Assembly: GCF_018224885.1 (NCBI RefSeq)
Contig: NZ_JAGTXB010000007.1
Location: forward strand, 248,001-312,000
Direction of reading: 5' to 3'
DNA: 64,000 nucleotides
DNA from: Chitinophaga hostae
GTDB lineage: Bacteria; Bacteroidota; Bacteroidia; Chitinophagales; Chitinophagaceae
This document shows, piece by piece, positions 24,480 through 32,349 of the stretch. Position 1 is the first letter of the stretch, and every line of letters starts with the position of its first letter. Below the pieces are notes generated by a model. The model was not told the DNA's origin. It saw nothing but the letters and a program-made list of their open reading frames with translations, and did no database searches. The position numbers were made by a program, and so were the translations under genes.

Positions 24480-25463
24480 CTAGAGGTACCACACCATTTC
24501 CGGTGTCAGCCCTACATTTACGGCGGCGCCTTTTTTCAGGCGGGTATCAGTGGTTTTAATAGTTACCTGCGTTTTACCCAGGGCTACCTCCGCTTCAAGA
24601 TAGCCGCCATAGAAGCTGAGATCTACGATCTTACCGCTTACTGCATCTTTCTTTGTGCGCACTATTTTAAAATCCTCAGGCCGGATAAAAATGCTTTTAC
24701 CGTTCAGCGTAACGCCTGGCAAACCCTCCAGTATGGCGGCGTTGCCGGGGGTAATGAGGTTATATTTACCAAATAAACCGGCCACATATTCACTCTGCGG
24801 CTGGTTATAAATTTGCTGCGGAGATCCCTGCTGCACTATTTCTCCTTCTTTCATGACCAATATTTCATCTGCCCAGGGCAGGATATCCTGCGGATCGTGG
24901 GAAATCAGCATACAGGTAATCCCCAGCCGTTCACCTATATCGCTGATCACGCCTTTCAGGATACTTTTGTGGATCATATCGAGGTTGGAATAGGGCTCAT
25001 CCAGTAAAAACAACCTGGGAGAGGATATCAGGAGCCTGGCCATCGCGATGCGTTGCTTTTCACCACCGGATAGCTGGTCTGTTTTTCTTTTCAGGAGATG
25101 GGAAATTTTGCAGATATCATATATTTCTGCGGCCTCTTCATCGGTGAGTTTATTGGCATACGAGAGAATCTCTTCTACGCGGTAGTTATTTCTCAGTTCA
25201 AAATGCTGCGACAGGTAGGCTGTTCCCGGGTGTCCTGGTATCAGTACTTCCAGGGCGCCTTTTACTCTTTTCCCTTCAAACATCACGGTTCCTGAGTCGG
25301 CCTGTGCCATGCCACCGGCTATTTTCATCAGTGTGCTTTTACCGGAACCGGTTTCACCGGCAATCACAATTTTCTGGAACTGCTGTTGAGTAAAGCTGAC
25401 ATCTTTTAGAATATAAGCGCCGTGCTGTTGTTTGCTGATGTTGGATACCTCGAGAAAATTCAT
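24480..25463 (-). CDS. ABC transporter ATP-binding protein with TOBE-like tail
   Basis: 327 residues. The ATPase domain shows Walker A GETGSGKST (36-44), Q-loop YLSQHFEL, signature LSGGEKQR, Walker B LFLLDEPYSNLD and the switch His in ISHDPQD. The last roughly 90 residues (KSIFIRPEDFKIVRTKK...VNVGLTPEMVWYL) look like the TOBE domain of CysA/PotA/MalK-type importer ATPases. No permease or binding protein lies nearby, so it must work with subunits encoded elsewhere or act alone. It begins 23 nt after hairpin element C. Confidence 0.88.
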   Translation of the reverse strand: MNFLEVSNISKQQHGAYILKDVSFTQQQFQKIVIAGETGSGKSTLMKIAGGMAQADSGTVMFEGKRVKGALEVLIPGHPGTAYLSQHFELRNNYRVEEILSYANKLTDEEAAEIYDICKISHLLKRKTDQLSGGEKQRIAMARLLISSPRLFLLDEPYSNLDMIHKSILKGVISDIGERLGITCMLISHDPQDILPWADEILVMKEGEIVQQGSPQQIYNQPQSEYVAGLFGKYNLITPGNAAILEGLPGVTLNGKSIFIRPEDFKIVRTKKDAVSGKIVDLSFYGGYLEAEVALGKTQVTIKTTDTRLKKGAAVNVGLTPEMVWYL

Positions 25464-25486
25464 CCGCGCAAATTACAAAATGTTGA

Positions 25487-25689
25487 GCGGATTTTTGTCT
25501 TGCCCAGGATTAGATTGATTTTAATGATTTATAGGATTATTATTTTTTTGATTTAAAAAGATTGTAGGAGATATAAGGAAACATTCGCTTATATCTCCTA
25601 CAATCTTTTTTTAATCTTTAACTATCAAAAAAATAATAATCCTATAAATCATTAAAATCAATCTAATCCTGGGCAAGACAAGAATCCGC
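25487..25689. repeat. Hairpin element C (variant without GC mini-hairpins)
   Basis: The two arms, starting GCGGAT at 25487 and ending ATCCGC at 25689, pair almost perfectly over about 95 bp; the central loop is only about 10 nt (near 25578-25587). The right arm carries about 11 extra nt (near 25615-25625). The shared TTGTCTTG, CAGGATTA and 9-nt-spaced GATT motifs place it in the same family as elements A, B and D. Instead of the GCC/GGC mini-hairpin it has GCGGATT at both ends. It ends 1 nt from the stop codon of the dipeptidase gene. Confidence 0.88.
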
Positions 25690-25690
25690 A

Positions 25691-26764
25691 TCAGTCGCGC
25701 CACGCATTGCGTAAGAAACGCAACCAGTTGCCGTGCATAACATTTTCTATATCGGCAGCGCTGTAGCCTCTTTTCGACAGCAGGGCGGGTAATTGCTGCA
25801 TATCGGCAATGGTTTCGAGATCATAAGGGCATTGCTCTTTGCCGAAGGCGCCATCGAGGTCGGTGCCAATTCCTACATGGAGGGAGTTGCCGGCAATCTG
25901 GCAGATATGATCCATATGATCGATCATTTTTTCCAGGTTACAGCCCATTTCCTGCGGGGAGGACTGGCCCCGAACCCAGCCCGGCACCATCATCCAGGCG
26001 TCGAGGGCGCCCCCAATCACGGCGCCTTTCTCAATCAATACCCTGATCATATCGTCGCTGAACTGCCGGTTATGATTAACCAGCGCCCGGCAATTGTTAT
26101 GGCTGGCCCAAACGGAGCCATTAAATATTTCCATGGCATCCCAGAAGGCATCATCACAGAGATGTGTGGCGTCCAGGATCATGTGGAGCTGTTCCATTTC
26201 TTTGATTAGCTGCCTGCCCTGTTCATTCAGGTGTCCGGTAGCATCGGTACCATTGGCATAACGTCCCGGGCCATAGTGGGCAGGCCCGATGGCGCGCAGC
26301 CCTTTATTATAGGCACGTTCCAGGTATTTCAGGTTAACGATAGAATCGGCTCCCTCCAGGCTCAGGATATAGCCAATTGGCTTCTGATCGTTGGGGGTAC
26401 CATCGTTCCAGAGAAGCAGGTGTTTGTCCAGTCCTTTACGGTCTTTGATCATCACCATTTCCCCCGCGTCTTCCATGGCTTTATACCAGGCCAGTTGTCC
26501 CTGTGTCTGTGCCCAGGCTTGTTCGGGTGAATGCCAGCCGGGCAAAGGGTTGTCCGGCGCTACATAACGGCCTATCTGGGTGGCTACCACCAGGCCGATG
26601 TTGCCTTTTCTCAATTCAGGAAAGGCTACCACGCCTTTGCCGCGGTCCGGTTTATCTGTTTGTCCGGCCTCCCTGGCGCGGATAGCTGTTACCGGCTGCT
26701 GCAGGTCTCTGTTCCATTCCAGCGCATTCATGCTCAGATCCAGGTGTGCATCTATTGTAAACAT
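25691..26764 (-). CDS. Membrane-dipeptidase-family (M19) metallohydrolase
   Basis: 357 residues. Peptidase M19 features: the metal-binding DAHLDLSM (HxD, His7 and Asp9), the bridging acid in ILSLEGADSI, a metal histidine in DATHLCDDAF and another in WASHNNCRAL, and GIGTDLDGAFG near the end. M19 enzymes cleave dipeptides, often with a D-residue at the C-terminal side; related proteins act on other small amides. There is no signal peptide, so it is cytosolic. Fourteen nucleotides separate it from the kinase gene, and its cluster suggests amino-sugar-acid or D-amino-acid metabolism. Confidence 0.85.
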   Translation of the reverse strand: MFTIDAHLDLSMNALEWNRDLQQPVTAIRAREAGQTDKPDRGKGVVAFPELRKGNIGLVVATQIGRYVAPDNPLPGWHSPEQAWAQTQGQLAWYKAMEDAGEMVMIKDRKGLDKHLLLWNDGTPNDQKPIGYILSLEGADSIVNLKYLERAYNKGLRAIGPAHYGPGRYANGTDATGHLNEQGRQLIKEMEQLHMILDATHLCDDAFWDAMEIFNGSVWASHNNCRALVNHNRQFSDDMIRVLIEKGAVIGGALDAWMMVPGWVRGQSSPQEMGCNLEKMIDHMDHICQIAGNSLHVGIGTDLDGAFGKEQCPYDLETIADMQQLPALLSKRGYSAADIENVMHGNWLRFLRNAWRD

Positions 26765-26778
26765 AACTATATCATTAT

Positions 26779-27819
26779 TTAGCGTGCAATTCTTCCGGAC
26801 ATCCCGTTGTTCATTAGTTCTTCCACTTCTCCGCGGCTCACAATGGCCCAGTCGCCCGGAATACTTTGTTTAATTACCCCGCAGGCGGTAGCAAAATCAA
26901 TGACCTGCTGCGGTCGATAACCATTCATTAAACCATACAACATCCCGGCGGTGAAGGCATCGCCGGTGCCGATCTGGTCGGTGATGTCCGTGAGTGCAAA
27001 TCCGGACGCATAGTAAAAACGTCCTTCCTGTGCCAGCGCGCCGGTATACCACAGCTGCTGATCCTTTACCTGCCGGAAGCTCATACCCAGTGTTTTAAGA
27101 CGGGGCATATGCGGTTGCAGTGCAGCATAGCATTGTTCAAACCGTTGTTCCAGCGTCAGTGCAGGATCTGTATTAATATCAAAATATATTTTCACGGCAT
27201 CCAGATCTGCTACTGTTACTTCGCTGTACTGCAATAACCCCGGCATGATCTCAGATGGATGTTTACCATACTTCCATAGTTTGGAGCGATAATTAAAATC
27301 TGAAGAGATCTTGATTCCTGCTTCCATAGCGGCTTCCAGCGCTTCCCGGCAAACATCGGCGGCGCCTGCAGATACTGCTGCTGCCACACCGGACCAATGA
27401 AAGCAATGGCTGCCTTCAAAAATCTCTTTCCAGTTGAGTTGTCCCGGCTGTAATTCAGCGTAGGCTGTTCCCGCCCTGTCGTAGATCACTCTTGTAGGAC
27501 GGATGCTGTTACCGGCTTCTGTAAAGTAAAGTCCCAGTTTATCACCACCATATAGTATCCTGTCTGTATTCACACCGTGGCTTCTCAACTGTTGTATTCC
27601 TGCGGCTGCCAGATCATTGTCGGGCACGCGGGTAATATAATCCGCCTGCATACCCAACCTTGCCAGCAGCACACATACATTCGCTTCGGCGCCGGCATAG
27701 TAAGCGGTATACCCGTCTGTTTGCTGAAACCGTTTGCCTGCGTTACTGTGCAGTCGCAGCAAAAACTCCCCGAAGGCCGTTATGCGAAGATCCTTGTTAC
27801 CACCCGGTGTTTGCATCAT
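26779..27819 (-). CDS. PfkB-family carbohydrate kinase, KDG-kinase-like
   Basis: 346 residues. Ribokinase/PfkB motifs: GEFLLRL near the start, YYAGAEANVCVLLARLG (substrate-side motif) and the ATP/anion-hole motif DQIGTGDAFTAGMLYG with catalytic Asp. The close match to 2-keto-3-deoxygluconate kinase (KdgK) in GAEANVCVLLARLG and in the overall layout suggests ATP-dependent phosphorylation of KDG, giving KDPG. It could also serve the uronate pathway encoded 22 kb away, which ends in KDG and has no kinase of its own in the window. A fructokinase is the main alternative. Confidence 0.8.
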   Translation of the reverse strand: MMQTPGGNKDLRITAFGEFLLRLHSNAGKRFQQTDGYTAYYAGAEANVCVLLARLGMQADYITRVPDNDLAAAGIQQLRSHGVNTDRILYGGDKLGLYFTEAGNSIRPTRVIYDRAGTAYAELQPGQLNWKEIFEGSHCFHWSGVAAAVSAGAADVCREALEAAMEAGIKISSDFNYRSKLWKYGKHPSEIMPGLLQYSEVTVADLDAVKIYFDINTDPALTLEQRFEQCYAALQPHMPRLKTLGMSFRQVKDQQLWYTGALAQEGRFYYASGFALTDITDQIGTGDAFTAGMLYGLMNGYRPQQVIDFATACGVIKQSIPGDWAIVSRGEVEELMNNGMSGRIAR

Positions 27820-27919
27820 TTATCTATTTTGATATCTGGATATTCTGTGAATTATTTCAAAAAGTAATCCTTTTCCGAAACTTCGCGCTAAATATCCAAA
27901 TATACAAATCAACAGCTGT

Positions 27920-28390
27920 CTAGTATAGTTCAAACAAAGCTTCTATTTCCACCGGGATATTATCCGGCAGGGAACCAAATCCTACGGCACTTCTCACACC
28001 TACGCCGTTTTCTTCTCCCCAGATAGCTGCAAACAGTTCGCTGCAACCGTTGATAATATAGGGGTGACGCTCAAAATCCGGTGTACAGTTTACCATACCC
28101 AATACTTTGATCACACGTTTTACCTTATCCAGGCTGCCGATATGGGTTTTAATTGTAGAAAGCATTGTCAAACCTACCTGCCGGGCTGCGAGCTTGCCCT
28201 GTTCCATATCCAGCGCGGCTCCAATACGTCCTATGATCAGTGATTTATCATTCTGCACAGGGCCATGACCGGAGAGATACAGGTATTTACCATCTACCAG
28301 GCAAGGCTTGTAAACACCCAATGGCGACGGCGCCGGTGGCAGTACCAATCCAAGGGCCGCTAATTTCTCTTCTGCATGATTGTTTTCCAT
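27920..28390 (-). CDS. RidA/YjgF-family protein
   Basis: 156 residues. Typical RidA pieces: YLYLSGHGPVQND, AALDMEQGKLAARQVGLTMLSTIKTHIGSLDKV, GVRSAVGFGSLPDNIPVEIEALFEL, with the conserved Arg in GVRSAVG and the Glu in VEIEA. RidA proteins hydrolyse reactive enamine or imine intermediates made by PLP-dependent dehydratases and protect other PLP enzymes. Its neighbours (gluconate-type permease, KDG-type kinase) suggest that the intermediate comes from an amino-sugar acid such as D-glucosaminate. The PLP lyase itself is not present in the window. Confidence 0.88.
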   Translation of the reverse strand: MENNHAEEKLAALGLVLPPAPSPLGVYKPCLVDGKYLYLSGHGPVQNDKSLIIGRIGAALDMEQGKLAARQVGLTMLSTIKTHIGSLDKVKRVIKVLGMVNCTPDFERHPYIINGCSELFAAIWGEENGVGVRSAVGFGSLPDNIPVEIEALFELY

Positions 28391-28461
28391 AGTTGCTGTT
28401 TTAGTTTTCTTTTTTTATTTGATTTGATTATGCCGCTTTTATTTTTCCGGAGAAGAATACC

Positions 28462-29778
28462 TTATACGAACCTTTCTAAAATAAGCACGCCGAGAAGTCC
28501 TGCCGTACCTACTATTGTTTCCATGACCGACCAGGACAACAAGGTATTTTTTATACTTAAATTGAAATATTCCTTAAACATCCAGAAGCCTGCATCATTC
28601 ACGTGCGAAAACATCAGGCTGCCTGCTCCTACCGACAATACCATCAGGTTTGGATTTACGTGCGCCTGTACCATGAGCGGCGCTATCATACCTGCCGCCG
28701 TAATACCGGCAATCGTAGCTGATCCCACACATGCCCTGATAATGGCCGCTGTTAACCAGCCCAATACCAGCACCGGTATATGCCACGACTGCATCGCTTC
28801 CGCGATCTGCAGGCTTACCCCGCTATCTGCCAGTACCTGTTTCAGCGCGCCCGCGCCGGCAATGATCATCAGGATCATCGCAATATCTTTGATCGCGTCT
28901 GCATATATACCCATGATCTTTTTTACAGGTATCTGCTGAAAAACACCCAATGTAAAAGTGGCGATCAGCAAAGCAAACAACATCACGATCTGGGCATCTC
29001 CCGCAAATAATATCCAACGTTTGACCTCCGCGCTCCCTTCGCTGAAAAAATGAGTCAGTAAGGTAGTTATTATGAGTAAAAATACCGGCAACAATGCCGT
29101 CATAAAACTATTACTTTTTCCCGGCAAAGATGTTTCATTTACCTCCTGCTGCTGAAACAGCGGTGATGGCGCCGCCGGAATATGCTTGAGATACCGTGCA
29201 AAAAACGGTCCCGCCAGTAACAAAGCAGGTATTGCTACCAGCAAACCATACAGCAGCGTGAGCCCCATATTGGCATTGAATTGCGTTACCAGCGCTGTGG
29301 GAGAAGGATGCGGCGGCAGAAAACCATGCGTGACAGACAACGCCGCCAACGTTGGCAAACCGATATATACCGCCGGCAACTTATACTGGTATACCACCGA
29401 AAAGATCAGCGGCACCATCAGCACAAAACCAACGCCGTAAAATAACGGGATCCCTATAATAAATCCTGCTGTCAACAAAGCCCACTGCATATAACGCGCG
29501 CCAAACACCTGCATCAGCGAATTCGCGATTTGACGCGCAGCCCCGCTCTCGGCCACCAGCTTACCTAACATGGCTCCCAGCACGATAATGCTCAGCAATC
29601 CCCCAACGGTATCGCCTATACCCTTTTGCAGGGATGCGGGGATCTTGTCGGCCGGAATACCCAGCAACAAAGCCGCCAGTACAGATACCACCAGGAAGGC
29701 AATAAACGCATTCAGTTTTCCCCAGGTCAACAAAACAATGAGCACCAGCATGCATAGCAAGACAATCAAAAAGGGCAT
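28462..29778 (-). CDS. GntP-family gluconate/sugar-acid:H+ symporter
   Basis: 438 residues with about 12 TM helices. GntP-family landmarks include IADKIPASLQKGIGDTVGG-like sequence (about 45-65), GIPLFYGVGFVLMVPLIF, HGFLPPHPSPTALV and the C-terminal GSATIAGITAAGMIAPL. The family imports gluconate and related sugar acids, and also D-serine (DsdX). Its partners point to a sugar acid or amino-sugar acid. It lies downstream of the GH20 gene across a 265-nt repeat-rich gap and 71 nt upstream of RidA, so the last four genes may have their own promoter. Confidence 0.88.
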   Translation of the reverse strand: MPFLIVLLCMLVLIVLLTWGKLNAFIAFLVVSVLAALLLGIPADKIPASLQKGIGDTVGGLLSIIVLGAMLGKLVAESGAARQIANSLMQVFGARYMQWALLTAGFIIGIPLFYGVGFVLMVPLIFSVVYQYKLPAVYIGLPTLAALSVTHGFLPPHPSPTALVTQFNANMGLTLLYGLLVAIPALLLAGPFFARYLKHIPAAPSPLFQQQEVNETSLPGKSNSFMTALLPVFLLIITTLLTHFFSEGSAEVKRWILFAGDAQIVMLFALLIATFTLGVFQQIPVKKIMGIYADAIKDIAMILMIIAGAGALKQVLADSGVSLQIAEAMQSWHIPVLVLGWLTAAIIRACVGSATIAGITAAGMIAPLMVQAHVNPNLMVLSVGAGSLMFSHVNDAGFWMFKEYFNLSIKNTLLSWSVMETIVGTAGLLGVLILERFV

Positions 29779-29788
29779 AAGTGTGAAT

Positions 29789-30056
29789 AGCTTTTAGCTT
29801 TTAGCAGTTAGCTTTTAGCAAATGCAGCGAATTGGAAGTTTTGTTCGGTACATTTTGCCAAATGTTGACAACTAAAAGGTTAATAATGAAAAGTTTTTTG
29901 CTGTAATTGGTAAAGCGAACTGCTGATAGTTAAAAGCTGGTTCGCTGCATTTGCTAAAAGCTAATGACTATAGCTAAACAGCTGGTTCGCTCCATTCACT
30001 AAAAGCTAACAGCTGGTTCGCTGCATTAACTAAAAGCTAACAGCTAATGGCTAACA
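29789..30056. repeat. Degenerate AGCTAAAAGC repeat cluster with inverted repeat
   Basis: The gap between the GntP and GH20 genes is built of related units. AGCTGGTTCGCTGCATT followed by CTAAAAGCTAA occurs three times, starting at 29935, 29980 and 30011. A perfect 22-bp inverted repeat joins 29810-29831 to 29941-29962, and short copies of TAGCTTTTAGC cluster at 29789-29820. The repeats run into the 3' end of the GH20 gene, whose last codons (Ala-Val-Ser-His-stop) fall within a GCTAATGGCTAACAGCT copy. The stretch 29832-29930 shows no other feature. Confidence 0.8.
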
Positions 30057-32347
30057 GCTATTATTACTACTTCCCCCACCAACAACTGACTGTTGCCTCC
30101 GGCGCCATATTCACCGGGAGGAATCACTCCTTTGTTGCGCGCCAATACCTTTACAAACCGGGCTTTCACTGGCTTCAGGGGTAGCCGTATCTTGTTGATA
30201 CCGTTTACCGGGAACGAAGTAGTTGCTGCCAACGGGGCATAGTGTATGCCATCGGCAGATCCTTCAAATTCCAGGGAAACAGGCGCCCACATACGCTGCC
30301 AATGATAGTTCAGGCAATTTGCGCCTACTTCCCGGATGGTTTGTTCAGTTCCCAGGTCAATTACTGCTTCCAGGTCTCTGCCGCTGAAACCCAGCCATTG
30401 CGCATCGTTATAGCGATCCGATCCTGAAATACCATTTACCAGCAAGCTGGCATCACCGCTGAATTTAGTATTGGGCGGCTGTTTTAGTGTAATACCAGCT
30501 CCCGTTGCTTTATTTATCCCGAATGACTGATGAAATAACCGGTGAGTTGGTTGCCCCTGCTGGTACAGCATCGCTTTAACAGTACTGCTTTTTGTAAGTT
30601 GTATAGGCTGCCGGTATAACTTGCTGCGCTGACCGGGTGTACTGCCATCAGTCGTATAACGGATCACCGCGGCAGGATCTGTTGTATGAAGAGAAATATA
30701 CAACTGCCCCGGAGCGAGACTATCGGCCGTAAAATTAATTTCTTCGAAATTATCTGCGGCGGCGATATGCAGCTGTTGCAGCAGCGGATACTGCGCTTTC
30801 AAACGGCGGCTGAAATCATTGAAGTCCTTCACCGTTTGCGGCGACCAGGCCCTTTCCGCCATCGCCATCATCCGCGGAAAGATCATGTATTGCGCCTTCG
30901 GAATAGTGTTCAGATACTCACTCCATACCTGTCCCTGCATCCCTGCAATATACGGCAGCAGCGCCGTATCTCCGGCAGCCCGTAAGGGGTCATAATTGTA
31001 CACTTCTTCCAGCGGCGTATAACCTCCTGCCGCTGTTTGCTCTTCGGCGTACAACGACTGGTAATGATCAAAATACAATTCGTCTTCCGGTGTCATAATC
31101 ACATGGTGTTGCTGTTTAGCCGCCGTTACAGCACCCTCCACACCTCTCCAGCTCATCACGGTAGCACCCGGCGCCAGTCCACCCTCCAGGATTTCATCCC
31201 AGCCGATTATCTTTCTTCCTTTGCTTTGTACATAATTGCTGATCCTGCGGATAAAATAACTTTGCAGCTCATGTTCATCCGCCAGGTGTTCCTGCCGCAT
31301 ACGCTGCTGACAGGCAGGGCAATGCGCCCATCTTACCTTCGGACATTCATCCCCACCTATATGGATATACGCGGATGGAAACAATTCCATCACTTCCTCC
31401 AGCACATCCTGCAGGAAAATAAACGTACTGTCGTTTCCGGCACAAAACACATCATCAAATATTCCCCAGAACTGCGCGGTTTTATAAGGACCTTTGGTGC
31501 AACCCAGCGAAGGATAAGCCGTGAGCGCTGCCAGCGCGTGGCCGGGCATCTCTATTTCAGGGATCACGTTGATATGTCGTTCCGTGGCATAAGCCACTAC
31601 TGCTTTGATTTCTTCCCGGGTATAATAGCCGCCGTATTTTTTACCATCAAAGCGATGGGGCAGCTCCTTCTTATGACCAATCATTGTCTGATCTCTCCAT
31701 GCAGCCACGGACTGTAATGCAGGATACTTTTTTATTTCTATGCGCCAGCCCTGATCATCTGTCAGATGCCAGTGGAAATTATTGATCTTATACAACGCCA
31801 GCTGATCGATAAATGCTTTGATAAAGCTCACCGGGAAAAAATGCCGGCTTACATCAAGATGCATTCCGCGGTAGCCAAAACGGGGGTAATCACGTATCAC
31901 CGCTCCCGGCAATGCCAGTTGTGCCGCGCCTTTCAGATGCCATAGCTGCCGCAGGCTTTCAATACCATGTACGATGCCGGCAGCATCGTACGCGGTGATG
32001 AGCACCTGTTTGCCGGTAATATGCAGCAGGTATTCCTCGGGCTGTTGTACCAGCAGCGTATCCGTATGTAATACTATTGCGGGCGTTGTCTGCGCAGCAC
32101 CCGCTTCCGTTTGTGCAAGCGCTCCGCTTGTCGCCTCCGAGATATAATTCCGTAATAAAGCCAGCGCGCCTTCATTGCCGGGATCCGCCACCAAACGGGT
32201 ATGTGGTGTTATAAAAAAGCTGTCGGTATTATAAACAGCTGTTACAGGCAAAGGAATCAAGGCTGCCTTCGCGGCAGCCTTGATTCCCTGTGACATGGCG
32301 GTGTTGCAAACACCTATCAATAATGATATCAGCAATACTCTTTTCAT
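30044..32347 (-). CDS. Beta-N-acetylhexosaminidase, GH20
   Basis: 767 residues. Order: signal peptide (VLLISLLIGVCNTAMSQ), GH20b domain (about 30-155), the catalytic GH20 barrel (about 158-500) with FHWHLTDDQGWRIEIK and the catalytic pair Asp333-Glu334 in HIGGDECP, a chitobiase/CHB-HEX C-terminal-type domain (AVIRYTTDGSTP...) and a final discoidin-like (F5/8) domain (NDAQWLGFSGRDLEAVIDLGTEQTIREV). It removes terminal GlcNAc or GalNAc from glycans in the periplasm or at the surface. It starts 2 nt after the SusD stop codon. The last four residues are encoded within the repeat cluster. Confidence 0.93.
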   Translation of the reverse strand: MKRVLLISLLIGVCNTAMSQGIKAAAKAALIPLPVTAVYNTDSFFITPHTRLVADPGNEGALALLRNYISEATSGALAQTEAGAAQTTPAIVLHTDTLLVQQPEEYLLHITGKQVLITAYDAAGIVHGIESLRQLWHLKGAAQLALPGAVIRDYPRFGYRGMHLDVSRHFFPVSFIKAFIDQLALYKINNFHWHLTDDQGWRIEIKKYPALQSVAAWRDQTMIGHKKELPHRFDGKKYGGYYTREEIKAVVAYATERHINVIPEIEMPGHALAALTAYPSLGCTKGPYKTAQFWGIFDDVFCAGNDSTFIFLQDVLEEVMELFPSAYIHIGGDECPKVRWAHCPACQQRMRQEHLADEHELQSYFIRRISNYVQSKGRKIIGWDEILEGGLAPGATVMSWRGVEGAVTAAKQQHHVIMTPEDELYFDHYQSLYAEEQTAAGGYTPLEEVYNYDPLRAAGDTALLPYIAGMQGQVWSEYLNTIPKAQYMIFPRMMAMAERAWSPQTVKDFNDFSRRLKAQYPLLQQLHIAAADNFEEINFTADSLAPGQLYISLHTTDPAAVIRYTTDGSTPGQRSKLYRQPIQLTKSSTVKAMLYQQGQPTHRLFHQSFGINKATGAGITLKQPPNTKFSGDASLLVNGISGSDRYNDAQWLGFSGRDLEAVIDLGTEQTIREVGANCLNYHWQRMWAPVSLEFEGSADGIHYAPLAATTSFPVNGINKIRLPLKPVKARFVKVLARNKGVIPPGEYGAGGNSQLLVGEVVIIAVSH

Positions 32348-32349
32348 GG

